NCBI RefSeq assembly: GCF_016623585.1
Contig: NZ_JAEHFY010000009.1
Location: 62,001-126,000, forward strand
Length of the DNA: 64,000 bases
Reading direction: 5' to 3'
Source: Pedobacter segetis
GTDB taxonomy: Bacteria > Bacteroidota > Bacteroidia > Sphingobacteriales > Sphingobacteriaceae
Each line of letters opens with the position of its first letter. Within the stretch, counting starts at the first letter, position 1. Of this stretch, positions 8,354 through 18,633 are shown one piece after another. Both the position numbers and the translations under genes were made by a program. The notes under the pieces are model-generated. The model had not been told where the DNA came from, did not search any database, and saw nothing but the letters and a program-made list of their open reading frames with translations.

Positions 8354-10123
8354 TTACCAACCTAAATTGTTTTCCAAGCTTGGGCTTTTAGAAAGCTCAT
8401 CATAAGGTAGTGGCAAATAATAATATTTTATATCATTAAAGTTTCTTGGCTCCACATTTATAATTTGATAACTAAACACATAAGGTGCATCTTCTGTAAC
8501 CTTTATTCCTCTTATCGTTTCATTAAGAGGCAGCACCCATCTCCTCATATCAAAATAACGTTGATTTTCAAAAGCCAATTCTAATCTGCGTTCGTTCTGA
8601 ATCAACTTCCTGAAATTATCTTTACCAGAAAGAGCTACTTCAGTTACATAAGCATCTGATGTTGCTGCGGTCAATCCTGCTGCTTTCCTGATATTTTTAA
8701 TTACTGTTGATGCAGACATCGTGGAGCCAGGGGGAATTATGTTTGGATCATAGGCTTCATTTGCGGCCTCGGCATAGTTTAAATAAAGTTCAGTTTTTCT
8801 TAGTATCCCATACCAATGGTAATCATTCAATGGTGCTTCAGGATTTAGGATATCACTTTTTGTAGATAACCATTTCTTTAAGTAATAGCCTGTTCTAGTT
8901 GCATTTGGAAATCGGCTATGCGAATCTAGACCCCCTTCAAAAATCTCTAAAGAACGACCATCAAATAAATCATTATTAACATAAATATCCATGGAAAGTC
9001 TCGGGTCTCTATTCGCATATGGATTAGCAGAATCATAGCCCGATCTGCTGTCGGTTATAGGATAACCATTAACCGCTGGAAAGGCATCAACTAAATTCTG
9101 CGATGGTCCTGTAATCGCTCTTCCAAAAGCTAATGGTGGATATTGATTTTGTTCCATTACATTGTTGACGGCATTCTTTCTCCAAATCATATCATTTGGA
9201 GTTGAGGTTTTGTTAAAATCAGAAGCCTTTAATGAGCTGAAGTTTCCAATTACGTTAATGGCATCTTGGGCTAATGTTACCGCCTTTAGCCATTTTTGTT
9301 GATAAGCATTGGGATCAACAACTGTAAACTGACCCATCCCTGTAATTTTTGTAATATTATCTGGCTGATAAGCCGGACTCGCTGCATAAACTCCAACCCT
9401 TGCTTTCAATGCTAAGCAAACTTGTTGGTCTGCCCTACCCATATATCTGCTTCCTGTGATTGCATCTTGACCGATGTATTTTGACGGAAGATATTGAATA
9501 GCTGTATCGCAATCATCTAAAATTTGTTGAACACATTGCGCATAGGTGTTTCTGGTAATGTTCAAGTTTTTAGATTCTGCATCTGATAAGATAGGAGTAG
9601 CTATAGGATAACCTAAAGCCTCACCATTTGTTGTTTTACCCCCGTATTGCTGTAATAATAAGAAACTCCAATACGCTCTTAAAAAAAAGGCTTCTCCTTT
9701 TAATTTACGTTTATATGCTTGATCATTCGCTACACTAGTTAAATCGTAATTGATTTTATTAGTTAACCCCTTTTCAAGAAACAGATTGACGTATCTAATT
9801 TGATTATAACAATTTACCCAACTTCCTACTGGGTTATCAATGGCTGATAAATCGCCAGCTCCTAAGGTTGCGATAGCGGAACCAAAATTATTAGAAACTG
9901 CATCGTCAGTGGCTGCATCAAGAAAGTTATTACCCGAATAACTATCGTATAGATTTGGAATATTCGCATAGGCGTTATTTAAAACGCCCCCTGCCTTATC
10001 GGGTAATGACCAAGTTACGTCATCATCAAATGTGCTATCTGTTTTAAGTTCTAATGCCTTCTTACAGGACATTATCCCTGATGCTAAAACAGCTAATAAT
10101 AAATATACTTTAATTTTTTTCAT
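8354..10123 (-). CDS. SusD-like outer-membrane glycan-binding lipoprotein (pair 2)
   Basis: This is a RagB/SusD family protein of 589 residues. It has a lipoprotein signal (GIMSCKKALEL), the early helical FDDDVTWSLPDKAGGVLNNAY region, the central RAYWSFLLLQQYGG helix, and the conserved C-terminal block LIQNERRLELAFENQRYFDMRRW. SusD proteins sit over the SusC channel and capture glycan at the cell surface. This one follows its SusC partner by 11 bp. The two SusD proteins in this locus differ clearly in sequence, which suggests they bind different regions or lengths of the substrate (inference). Confidence 0.93.
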   Translation of the reverse strand: MKKIKVYLLLAVLASGIMSCKKALELKTDSTFDDDVTWSLPDKAGGVLNNAYANIPNLYDSYSGNNFLDAATDDAVSNNFGSAIATLGAGDLSAIDNPVGSWVNCYNQIRYVNLFLEKGLTNKINYDLTSVANDQAYKRKLKGEAFFLRAYWSFLLLQQYGGKTTNGEALGYPIATPILSDAESKNLNITRNTYAQCVQQILDDCDTAIQYLPSKYIGQDAITGSRYMGRADQQVCLALKARVGVYAASPAYQPDNITKITGMGQFTVVDPNAYQQKWLKAVTLAQDAINVIGNFSSLKASDFNKTSTPNDMIWRKNAVNNVMEQNQYPPLAFGRAITGPSQNLVDAFPAVNGYPITDSRSGYDSANPYANRDPRLSMDIYVNNDLFDGRSLEIFEGGLDSHSRFPNATRTGYYLKKWLSTKSDILNPEAPLNDYHWYGILRKTELYLNYAEAANEAYDPNIIPPGSTMSASTVIKNIRKAAGLTAATSDAYVTEVALSGKDNFRKLIQNERRLELAFENQRYFDMRRWVLPLNETIRGIKVTEDAPYVFSYQIINVEPRNFNDIKYYYLPLPYDELSKSPSLENNLGW

Positions 10124-10134
10124 TTCTATTTAGC

Positions 10135-13100
10135 TTAAAATTTAACTGATGCTCCTAAAGTGATGGTACGATAAATCGGATAATTAGTCACTCCTGCATT
10201 AATCACTTCCGGATCCAACTCTTTATTTTTAGAAAGTACAAATAAATTAGTACCTCTTAGATAAAATGTATAATTCTTCAAAGTGGACGATCCTTTATCC
10301 ACGCTGTAACTCAACTCCACATTTTTAAGTCTAAAGAAGTTGGCATTCTGTACCCAAAATGTTGAATTCACATTGTTGTTAGCACCACTTAGAGTGGTTA
10401 ATTCTGGATAGTTTCCGTTTGGATTATTTATTGGATGATAGCGATCTAAAGCCAATACAGAATACTTACCTTCTCCATTATTGCGGTAATAAGAATTATT
10501 CAAGAGGTTATCTACACCAATCTCAGAGGTACTTAAAACATAAAGTCCGAAGTTTTTATATTTCAAGTTCACATTCATTCCAATGGCGGCTCTAGGGAAA
10601 TAATTTCCGATGACCTTACGATCTCTTGAATCAATCACATTATCTCCATTTAGGTCTGCGTACTGAAGATCTCCTACTCCATAAGGACCCATAGTTTGGA
10701 ACGGAGCCGCACTTACCTCTGATGCTGTTTTAAATAATCCCTTCGATACATAGCCGAAAATCACATCAGAAGGTTGCCCAATGGTATTTAAAGATGGGTC
10801 AAGATTAAACACATCAGCATTTCTCTCAATCTTGTTTCGGGAATAAGTAAAATTACCCCCTAAGGTAAGGTCAATTTTTCCAAGATGATTTTGCCAATTT
10901 AATTGTCCCTCAACACCTTGGTTGGAAGTTTTACCTAAATTTAATCTCGGATATAATCCCCCTGCTAGTGAAGAGTAGGCGTAAACCGGGTTAATAATGA
11001 TATCATATCTTAAGTTATTAAAGTAATTAAACTCAAAAGACAACTTATTCTTTGCGGTAACTCCCTCAAAACCAATATTAATTTCACGTGATTTTTCCCA
11101 ATTTAAATCAGGATTCCCTATAATATTTATACTTGTTCTGGACGTAGAATAAGCATTATTAGAATCTCCAGAGTTCACACTTCCATTGTTAAACCATCGA
11201 CTCTGAAATAAATAAAAATCTGTTGCTCTATCATAACCAAGAATTCCGAAATCAGCTTTAAACTTTAGATAATTTATGGTTTTTGAATTTTTAAGAAATC
11301 CTTCATCACTTAATACCCATGCAAAGCCTGCTGCTGGAAATAATTCAAACTTATTACTCCCAGTAAACTTATTACTTCCCATAAGGGCTAAAGAACCGTT
11401 GAGGTAAATCTTGTTTTTGATCCCATAATTTAAGCTCAAAACAGAGTTGCTATTCTCAATAGCTTGATAGGAACCTTGATTTTCATATTTATAGTAGAAC
11501 TGTGTTAAATTTCCTTTAAGCTCACTGTTATCAAATTGATGATGATAGCCTAATGTTGCATTAAAACCAAAGTTTCTACTAATATCTTGTCCTTGCCTAA
11601 CATCATAATCTGCTGTAATTCTTTTTTGAAGTGGTATATATTCAGTAACCTTTTCGCCTAAATTATTTACAGTTTGTTGTGATGCATAAGTAACAGGCAC
11701 CAAGTTTCTTCCACTCTGAAAAAATTGATAATTATCAAAATTGAGTACTGTTTTAAAAGTAAATCCTTTTACAATTTTTTGAAGGTTGAAATCTAATCCA
11801 AAATTAGTTTGTCCATAAAAATAATTATGTTGCGTATTCCCTCCATAGATTAACTCTCCGGCTAGGTTTGTCGGTCTTAAAAAGGAGCCCCCTAAAGGTG
11901 GTACGTAAGCTAAACCGATAGGAGTACTTTGGGATAATAAATTTGGATCATCAATATAAAGCGGGAATTCATTGGGTCTATATGTACTTAAAACATTAAA
12001 TACTTGGTCTTGGTTAAAGCCACTCCAAAGTCTACGTTCTACGATTCCACTTGCATCAACAAATGCGTTGAAATTCGGAGATATATTGAAATCTAGATTT
12101 CCTCTGATATTGATTCGGTCTTGGGTTGGCGTTTTACCAATTTTCTCAAAACCTTGTGCTCCGGTATAACCTAAAATTAAGGAGTAATCACTTTTATCTG
12201 TGCCACCAGAATAATCAATATTAACTCTTTTTATTGGAGTAGATTTAAACAGAAAATAATTGTAATAATCAACATTTGGATACTTTAAATCATAAGGGCC
12301 AGTACTATTTTTGTATCCTAAAAGCGTTGAATCAGAATAAAAAGGCGTAAACCCATCGTTTTGCCTTGCCTCATTATAAAGTTGAGCATATTGATAACTA
12401 TCCAAATATTTTGGTAAACGTGTACCTGTACTCATTCCAAAATCTGCGCTAACTTTCAAGACTTTCGTATTGGGTAATCCTCTTTTGGTTGTAATTAAAA
12501 CAATGCCATTTGCAGCTCTGGGCCCATAAAGAATTTTAGAACTAGGATCTTTAATAACTTCAACACTTTGAATTTCATCTGGATTTATGAAGTTCAAGGG
12601 TCTTTCTATACCATCTACCAAGGTAAGTGCCTCGTCTCCACCAGATCTGTTGAGTCCACGTACATAAAGGTTTGAACTGTTATTTCCTAAACCACTAGAT
12701 GTTGACTCTACAAACAAACCCATTAATTTACCTTGTAAAGTATTCGACAAAGATAAATCAGGATATTTGGATAGCTCTTCGCCATCAATTTTACTTATAG
12801 CACCCACCAACTCTCTTTTGTTCATAGTAAGATTTAAAGGTAACTCTACTAAATCTGATTCAGAGGCGTACATCAGTTTTTTGGATAGTACAATTTCATT
12901 TGGGATACTAGAGTTTTTTAAATCTAGAGTAACTTTACCATATCCTAAAGACTGAATGATGATAGTTGCATTTGTAGGTGATTTTACTTCAAAAATTCCA
13001 TTTTGGTCTGTAGTAGTTTTTAGTAAACCTTCGCCAACTAAAATTATAGCCCCTTCAATTGGCTTACCTTTTTCATCAACTACCTTTGCTTTGATGCTCA

Positions 13101-13269
13101 CCTCTTTTATCTTTTTACTTTTTTGAGCCTTTTCTTTGTGCTTTCCTCCTTTTTGGGCGTATCCCTTATCAACTGTAAGAGAAAGTACGGCAAGCATTCC
13201 AATGAAGAGAAGTATATTTTTATATTTTAATTTTAGCATGATTTTATTCATTAAAATGTGGTTCATCAT
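10135..13269 (-). CDS. SusC-like TonB-dependent receptor (pair 2)
   Basis: This is an outer-membrane TonB-dependent importer for oligosaccharides, 1044 residues. In order it has a signal peptide, a carboxypeptidase-D-like repeat (VVDEKGKPIEGAIILVGEG, about 60-140), a plug domain (LQGKLMGLFVES, VRGLNRSGGDEALTLVDGIERP), the RAANGIVLITTKRG block, and a beta-barrel ending TITLGASVKF. A highly basic stretch rich in Lys just after the signal peptide (KGGKHKEKAQKSKKIKEV) is unusual. Several in-frame Met codons near the start leave the exact start uncertain by up to 10 residues. It follows the first SusD gene after only 3 bp, so the whole cluster is one operon. Confidence 0.93.
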   Translation of the reverse strand: MMNHILMNKIMLKLKYKNILLFIGMLAVLSLTVDKGYAQKGGKHKEKAQKSKKIKEVSIKAKVVDEKGKPIEGAIILVGEGLLKTTTDQNGIFEVKSPTNATIIIQSLGYGKVTLDLKNSSIPNEIVLSKKLMYASESDLVELPLNLTMNKRELVGAISKIDGEELSKYPDLSLSNTLQGKLMGLFVESTSSGLGNNSSNLYVRGLNRSGGDEALTLVDGIERPLNFINPDEIQSVEVIKDPSSKILYGPRAANGIVLITTKRGLPNTKVLKVSADFGMSTGTRLPKYLDSYQYAQLYNEARQNDGFTPFYSDSTLLGYKNSTGPYDLKYPNVDYYNYFLFKSTPIKRVNIDYSGGTDKSDYSLILGYTGAQGFEKIGKTPTQDRINIRGNLDFNISPNFNAFVDASGIVERRLWSGFNQDQVFNVLSTYRPNEFPLYIDDPNLLSQSTPIGLAYVPPLGGSFLRPTNLAGELIYGGNTQHNYFYGQTNFGLDFNLQKIVKGFTFKTVLNFDNYQFFQSGRNLVPVTYASQQTVNNLGEKVTEYIPLQKRITADYDVRQGQDISRNFGFNATLGYHHQFDNSELKGNLTQFYYKYENQGSYQAIENSNSVLSLNYGIKNKIYLNGSLALMGSNKFTGSNKFELFPAAGFAWVLSDEGFLKNSKTINYLKFKADFGILGYDRATDFYLFQSRWFNNGSVNSGDSNNAYSTSRTSINIIGNPDLNWEKSREINIGFEGVTAKNKLSFEFNYFNNLRYDIIINPVYAYSSLAGGLYPRLNLGKTSNQGVEGQLNWQNHLGKIDLTLGGNFTYSRNKIERNADVFNLDPSLNTIGQPSDVIFGYVSKGLFKTASEVSAAPFQTMGPYGVGDLQYADLNGDNVIDSRDRKVIGNYFPRAAIGMNVNLKYKNFGLYVLSTSEIGVDNLLNNSYYRNNGEGKYSVLALDRYHPINNPNGNYPELTTLSGANNNVNSTFWVQNANFFRLKNVELSYSVDKGSSTLKNYTFYLRGTNLFVLSKNKELDPEVINAGVTNYPIYRTITLGASVKF

Positions 13270-13272
13270 TGA

Positions 13273-15132
13273 TTACCAACCCGGATTTTGTTTAAAATTA
13301 AACTGACTGTTCACTTGATCTTGAGGAACTGGATACCAATAATTCTTAGTATCAAACACTCTTACTTCTGTACTAAGATCAATCACTCTATAGGTAAACT
13401 GTAAAGTGCTTTTGTCTATTATAGATCTGTGGTTTGCTGGTGGAGTAGCTTCTATACCTTGAATAGGTTTTTTGAAAACATCTTCTGCAATCATCCATCT
13501 TCTTAAATCATGCCATCTCTGGTTCTCAAAACATAGTTCAACGGCTCTCTCATTTCTGATACGGTCTCTAAACACTTCTTTTGAAGCAGTATATTCTGGA
13601 AGAACATTTGGCATGCCCACACGATTTCTAATGATGTTAATCGCTTGCTCTGCCGTTAATCCATATCCTTTTGGATCGGCATTTGGCCCATATGCTTCAT
13701 TCATCGCTTCAGCAAAATCTAAATAAACCTGAGCCAATCTGATATAACAAGTATTTAGTCTGAAGTTATTGTATTGATTTTTAAAGGTGTTACATCCTTC
13801 CCAAACAAACTTCTTACATTCATAACCAGAAATCATTCTGTTTTTTGTGTTAGGATTGTTGCTTGCATTTAATTGATCTCTTCCACCAACGTATAACTCT
13901 TGGTAAGCAGGTGTGTTGTTGGCATTAGATCCCCATTGTTGTCCTGTGTAAATAATATCACTGTAAAATCTTGGATCTCTATTTTTGTATGGATCTTGAG
14001 CATTATATCCTGATCTTTGATCACTTATCTGATAAGCCTGACCATTATTAATGACTTCAAACTTATCTACCATATTCTGAGTTGGGCCATTAAACGCAGC
14101 AGCATCTAGACCCGTACCACCAGATAGGTATTGAGGAATATACATACATCTCAATCCTCTAGTTTGATCTCTAGATCCCGCATCCATCCTGTACCATAGT
14201 TCTTCATCACTCGCATTATTTGGGAAATGGTAAAAGATATTCGAGTATTTAGAGCCTGATGAAAGTCTGTAGTTTGTGCCTCCTGTATTTTTCATACAGT
14301 ACTTAATTACATCGTTGGCATACTGTGCAGCTTTCTCGGCTTGTGGAAGGCCATAACCTTTATCTACGGTAGAATTCAGGTCATTTTGCATGAGTGGACT
14401 GGCAGCATATAACTCAGCCATCTCTTTTACAGCCATTGCCGCCACTTTGGTGGCTCTTCCAGTTTGGTTAGGATCCCACTTATCTGGAAGCATTTGAATT
14501 GCCCGATCCATATTCTTGATCACAAAATCATTAGATTCTTGATAGGTTGACCTTGGTAAATCCAAATCATCATTTGGATTAAAGGCTTTATCATAAATCG
14601 GCAGTCCTCCTACTCTCAGAATCAGCTGAAAATAATACCAACCTCTCATGAAATAAGCTTGCCCTAAAAGCTGATTCAGTTGATCATTAGTAATATTTGG
14701 AATAGTGGGAGCTTTTTCAATAACTTTATTTGCAACCCTTAGAATATAATAGGCATTCTCCATTACTGGCGCAGTAGTTGTTCGCACATTATCAAAACTA
14801 TTCCCTCTGTTATCCCCTATCTCTCCTAAATTGGATTGGTTTAACCAATTACCTGTATTAATCACATTTGCAATACCGTTATTTTCGGTTATCAAAGAAG
14901 CCATTTCATCAGAAAGACAATTAATATTAGATCTCTGTAATTGTTGAGAATTCCAATCATGTATATCAGCTAAAGCAGCATAGCTTTGATCAAGATAACC
15001 ACGAGCACTTTCATAAGTACTAAAAACATCATCTTCCACTAATCCTACTTTATCTGTTTTATCTAGATATTTTTTACAGCTCGTCACACTAAAAAGTAGC
15101 AATAAAGCGTATATAATCTTATTTTTTCTCAT
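13273..15132 (-). CDS. SusD-like outer-membrane glycan-binding lipoprotein (pair 1)
   Basis: This is a RagB/SusD family protein of 619 residues with a lipoprotein signal (LLLLFSVTSCKKYLDK). It has the typical FSTYESARGYLDQSYAAL segment, the QAYFMRGWYYFQLILRVGGLP helix pair and the late RIRNERAVELCFENQRWHDLRRW block. It would capture polysaccharide for the SusC encoded 10 bp upstream. It ends 3 bp before the second SusC gene, so all four susCD genes are tightly packed. Confidence 0.93.
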   Translation of the reverse strand: MRKNKIIYALLLLFSVTSCKKYLDKTDKVGLVEDDVFSTYESARGYLDQSYAALADIHDWNSQQLQRSNINCLSDEMASLITENNGIANVINTGNWLNQSNLGEIGDNRGNSFDNVRTTTAPVMENAYYILRVANKVIEKAPTIPNITNDQLNQLLGQAYFMRGWYYFQLILRVGGLPIYDKAFNPNDDLDLPRSTYQESNDFVIKNMDRAIQMLPDKWDPNQTGRATKVAAMAVKEMAELYAASPLMQNDLNSTVDKGYGLPQAEKAAQYANDVIKYCMKNTGGTNYRLSSGSKYSNIFYHFPNNASDEELWYRMDAGSRDQTRGLRCMYIPQYLSGGTGLDAAAFNGPTQNMVDKFEVINNGQAYQISDQRSGYNAQDPYKNRDPRFYSDIIYTGQQWGSNANNTPAYQELYVGGRDQLNASNNPNTKNRMISGYECKKFVWEGCNTFKNQYNNFRLNTCYIRLAQVYLDFAEAMNEAYGPNADPKGYGLTAEQAINIIRNRVGMPNVLPEYTASKEVFRDRIRNERAVELCFENQRWHDLRRWMIAEDVFKKPIQGIEATPPANHRSIIDKSTLQFTYRVIDLSTEVRVFDTKNYWYPVPQDQVNSQFNFKQNPGW

Positions 15133-15142
15133 TTTACTTGTG

Positions 15143-18100
15143 TTAAAAATTAGCTCTTAGACCTAAATTAAACCTTCTCACAATCGGATAAACCTTAGAA
15201 CCTTGGGTTTCAGGATCTATTCTATTGTCTAATTTGGTAAAGGTGATTAGATTATTACCATTGGCGTAAAATTGTAGAGATTTCACACCAAAATTCTTCA
15301 GCTTGGTAGATTGCAAGCGATAAGAAATTTCAGCATTCTTTAATCTGATGTATGATGCACTAAGATAACTGTATGTTGAACTAATTTGATCATGTGCTGT
15401 ATTACTGATATGTAATGCAGGCTTTTCTGCATTCATATTGCTTGGTGTCCAACGTCCAGTAATATTAGGCTGACCATTTACAAATCCGTTATTAAAGTCC
15501 CATAAAAATTGTCCATCAATATTCTTATAGTTATTTAACGTAGCATACAATAAGGCATTAAATCCCCAATTTTTATAGCTTAAACTTAAGCCTAAAGAAT
15601 AGTTCTGAAGTGGTAAAGAGGTGTAAGCCATCGGGACCATATCCAATGCATTAATCACTCCATCACCATTATAATCATAGAATAAGAAATCGCCAGGGAT
15701 TAATCTATCTTGAGATACTCCCAATGAAGTACTATTTGCCGTATTAAAAATATCATCCAAAGAGTTGTAGTACCCCCCTTGTATATATTTGGTCTGATAT
15801 CCTATACTTTTACCAGCGGCTTTTAAGTAATCTTCTTGATTACGAGGATCATCCTTATTCACGATTCTGTTTTCAGACCAGTTATAGTTAAGGCGTATAG
15901 CGTAGTTAATCTTATCCGCAATTTTATCATTATAGTTTAACCCTAATTCAAAACCGTGATTTTTTGTTCTGCCTACATTAGCAAAAGGTGCAGAATTACC
16001 AAAGCTTGTAGGAACTGTATTTAACCTTAATAAGATGTCATTTCTATCTTCTTTAAATAAATCAACTGTACCTTTTAACTTATTGAAGAATTCAAAATCT
16101 ATCCCTAAATCTTGTTTAATAGACCTTTCCCAAGTATTATCTGGGTTAGCTGTTGGGCCTTCTCGATATAGCGGACCGTACATATTTACACCAGTATCAC
16201 CAAACCTCACATTGCCTCCGCTACCATAACTTTGAAGAAATAGATTACTTGGCACATCATCGCTACCTGTTAAACCGTAATTGTATCTTACTTTCAGATA
16301 ATCTAATACATTTTTCCCTAAGAGCCTTTTAAAATAAGGTTCTTCACTGATGATCCATCCAACAGCACCAGAAGGGAAGTATCCGAATTTTTTACCAACT
16401 GCAAATTTTGAAGAGCCGGTATAAGCATTATCAAATTCGAGTAGATATCGAGATTTATATCCATAAGTAATTCTACCCGCAAAATCTTCCCCAAACAAAC
16501 CTATACCTAACTGGTTAGTATTCCCTTGGCTGATTTCTGCTCTTCTGTTAAAAAGAGCCAAGGCAGAGACTTCATGATCACCAAACTTCCTACTATAGTT
16601 AAGTGAAAGCTCATAGTAAAGATTCCTTAAATAACCATAAATCTGATCACCTGAAGCTGATAAAGGTTGGTCTTGTACGGTTGCATTTGGATACCTAATT
16701 TCATTGATTAAAGGATAAGAAACTGATCCATCTGATGCAATTTGTGGACGAGTTAAATCATACTGTCTGTAATACCTAATTACATTCAAATCAGCATCAC
16801 TACCAGCTATATTGTCTGTAATTGAGTTTTGATAGGCTGAACCAGAGGTGTAAGAAATTTTCCCATTAGCACTTAGTCCTTTAGTAATAAAGTCTAATTT
16901 TTGATTCAATTGCGCATCATAGTATCCTTGAAAATATTTATAAACCCGCTGGCCTCCATCATTCAATGCAACATAAATATTGTTATTTCCTGCACCTGAT
17001 TCTCCGATGGTACCATCAGGATAGGTAAGTGGAAAAAGGTTTCTTGGGGCTAAATATAATTTTTGAAAAAATTCAGCTTGTCCGTAACCATTCTCACCCC
17101 CGCCATCTATACGGTAAGCCGGCTGATTTCTGTATCTAAAATTTCCAGAGAAATCAACAGAGAAAGTGGTTGTTTTAGTAACATTAAAATCAAAGTTAGA
17201 CCTCCAATTATATCTTTGAAGTTTAAAACTGGGATCAAAATTAGGGTTGGGGTGAGTATTGTAGATATCTCCATCATTTAAATAACCAACAGAAACAAAA
17301 TACTTCATAAAATCAGAGCCACCACTTGCATTTAAATTGTAGTTCTTTTGATATCCAACCTTTTTGATCATTTCATCCCACCAATTGATTTGAGGGAAGT
17401 AAGGGTTGTTAGGCCCTGCCTGATTAATATTTTGCTCCCACGCATTGATAATAGATTCCGGAATTAAATTGCCGTATAAACCATCATTTAAAGCGGCTTC
17501 GTTATATAATTTCTGAGAAATAATATAATCTGCGTATTTCAGGTTAACGGTTGGTGTTTTAAAACCAAAGTTTGAGGTAAAGGAAAATTCAGGTTTTCCT
17601 TTAGTACCCCTTTTTGTTGTCACTAAGATTACACCGTTTGCACCTCTTGTCCCATAAATAGCAGTTGCAGAAGCATCTTTTAAAATAGATATAGACTGAA
17701 TTTCATTCGGATCTATCTGATTTAAATCTCTTTCAACTCCATCTACTAAAATATAAGGAGAACCTGAGCCATTGGTAGTAGCAATTCCTCTTATAAACAG
17801 ACTAGAGGCATCCGCCCCTGGTTTACCATTACTGTTCACAGCGGTCAATCCAGGAATTAAACCCTGTAAAGATTCTGAGATGGTTGAAACTCCTCCTACT
17901 TTATTTAAAATATCTCCTTGAATTTGGCTGATAGCTCCAACTACACTCTCTTTCTTTTGGGTACCGTAACCTACCACAACCACATCATTTAATTGGTTAT
18001 CCGCAGACATTAACTGAACATTGATAATTTTGCGATCATTAAGAAGAACATCTTGTGTTTGAAAACCGATATAAGAAAATCTAAGGGTTTTGACACCTGA

Positions 18101-18427
18101 AGGAACTTCTAAAGCATACTTACCATTTAAATCGGTTTGAGTTTCTGCTTTAGCACCAATAGCAGAGACAGAGACCCCAATTAATGGATCCCCAGTTTCG
18201 TCGGTCACTATACCGCTGACGGTGAACTGGTTCTGCGGAATTGCTTCATTAAGAAAATGCCGCCAACTAGGTCTAGTGTTTTCTTTTACATAGGTAAATA
18301 GAAGTGCATGGGTATGGTTTATCATTACTCTTTCACTACCGATAGCCAAATTAGAAAAGACTAAAAGGATAAGTAAAACGGAGAGACCACTTTTGAACCA
18401 TACGCTGCAACGTACGTGTTTAATCAT
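15143..18427 (-). CDS. SusC-like TonB-dependent receptor (pair 1)
   Basis: This is an outer-membrane TonB-dependent oligosaccharide importer of 1094 residues. After the signal peptide and a short linker there is a carboxypeptidase-D-like domain (FTVSGIVTDETGDPLIGVSV). The TonB-box-like region follows (VVVGYGTQKKESVVGAISQI), then a plug with IRGIATTNGSGSPYILVDGVE and TRGANGVILVTTKRG. The barrel ends in NLGLRANF. It is the first gene of the minus-strand operon. The regulator gene lies 206 bp upstream on the same strand, so the promoter should lie within 18428-18633. That interval is AT-rich, and I could not identify a confident operator in it. Confidence 0.94.
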   Translation of the reverse strand: MIKHVRCSVWFKSGLSVLLILLVFSNLAIGSERVMINHTHALLFTYVKENTRPSWRHFLNEAIPQNQFTVSGIVTDETGDPLIGVSVSAIGAKAETQTDLNGKYALEVPSGVKTLRFSYIGFQTQDVLLNDRKIINVQLMSADNQLNDVVVVGYGTQKKESVVGAISQIQGDILNKVGGVSTISESLQGLIPGLTAVNSNGKPGADASSLFIRGIATTNGSGSPYILVDGVERDLNQIDPNEIQSISILKDASATAIYGTRGANGVILVTTKRGTKGKPEFSFTSNFGFKTPTVNLKYADYIISQKLYNEAALNDGLYGNLIPESIINAWEQNINQAGPNNPYFPQINWWDEMIKKVGYQKNYNLNASGGSDFMKYFVSVGYLNDGDIYNTHPNPNFDPSFKLQRYNWRSNFDFNVTKTTTFSVDFSGNFRYRNQPAYRIDGGGENGYGQAEFFQKLYLAPRNLFPLTYPDGTIGESGAGNNNIYVALNDGGQRVYKYFQGYYDAQLNQKLDFITKGLSANGKISYTSGSAYQNSITDNIAGSDADLNVIRYYRQYDLTRPQIASDGSVSYPLINEIRYPNATVQDQPLSASGDQIYGYLRNLYYELSLNYSRKFGDHEVSALALFNRRAEISQGNTNQLGIGLFGEDFAGRITYGYKSRYLLEFDNAYTGSSKFAVGKKFGYFPSGAVGWIISEEPYFKRLLGKNVLDYLKVRYNYGLTGSDDVPSNLFLQSYGSGGNVRFGDTGVNMYGPLYREGPTANPDNTWERSIKQDLGIDFEFFNKLKGTVDLFKEDRNDILLRLNTVPTSFGNSAPFANVGRTKNHGFELGLNYNDKIADKINYAIRLNYNWSENRIVNKDDPRNQEDYLKAAGKSIGYQTKYIQGGYYNSLDDIFNTANSTSLGVSQDRLIPGDFLFYDYNGDGVINALDMVPMAYTSLPLQNYSLGLSLSYKNWGFNALLYATLNNYKNIDGQFLWDFNNGFVNGQPNITGRWTPSNMNAEKPALHISNTAHDQISSTYSYLSASYIRLKNAEISYRLQSTKLKNFGVKSLQFYANGNNLITFTKLDNRIDPETQGSKVYPIVRRFNLGLRANF

Positions 18428-18633
18428 ACTAAATTAAGTTTAAAGTTATTTTAATTGGTTTTGACCAAGATAGGGATACCCTATATGAGTTAAATCTCAA
18501 AATAGAGTAAAATTGTATCACTTCATAAATAATTGAAAAACAAATAATTAAAGTGATTAACAGAACCGAATTTTTCTACATTAAATTTAAGCAATAGGTT
18601 TACTCCTAAAAATAAACTCAAATAGCAAGCGGT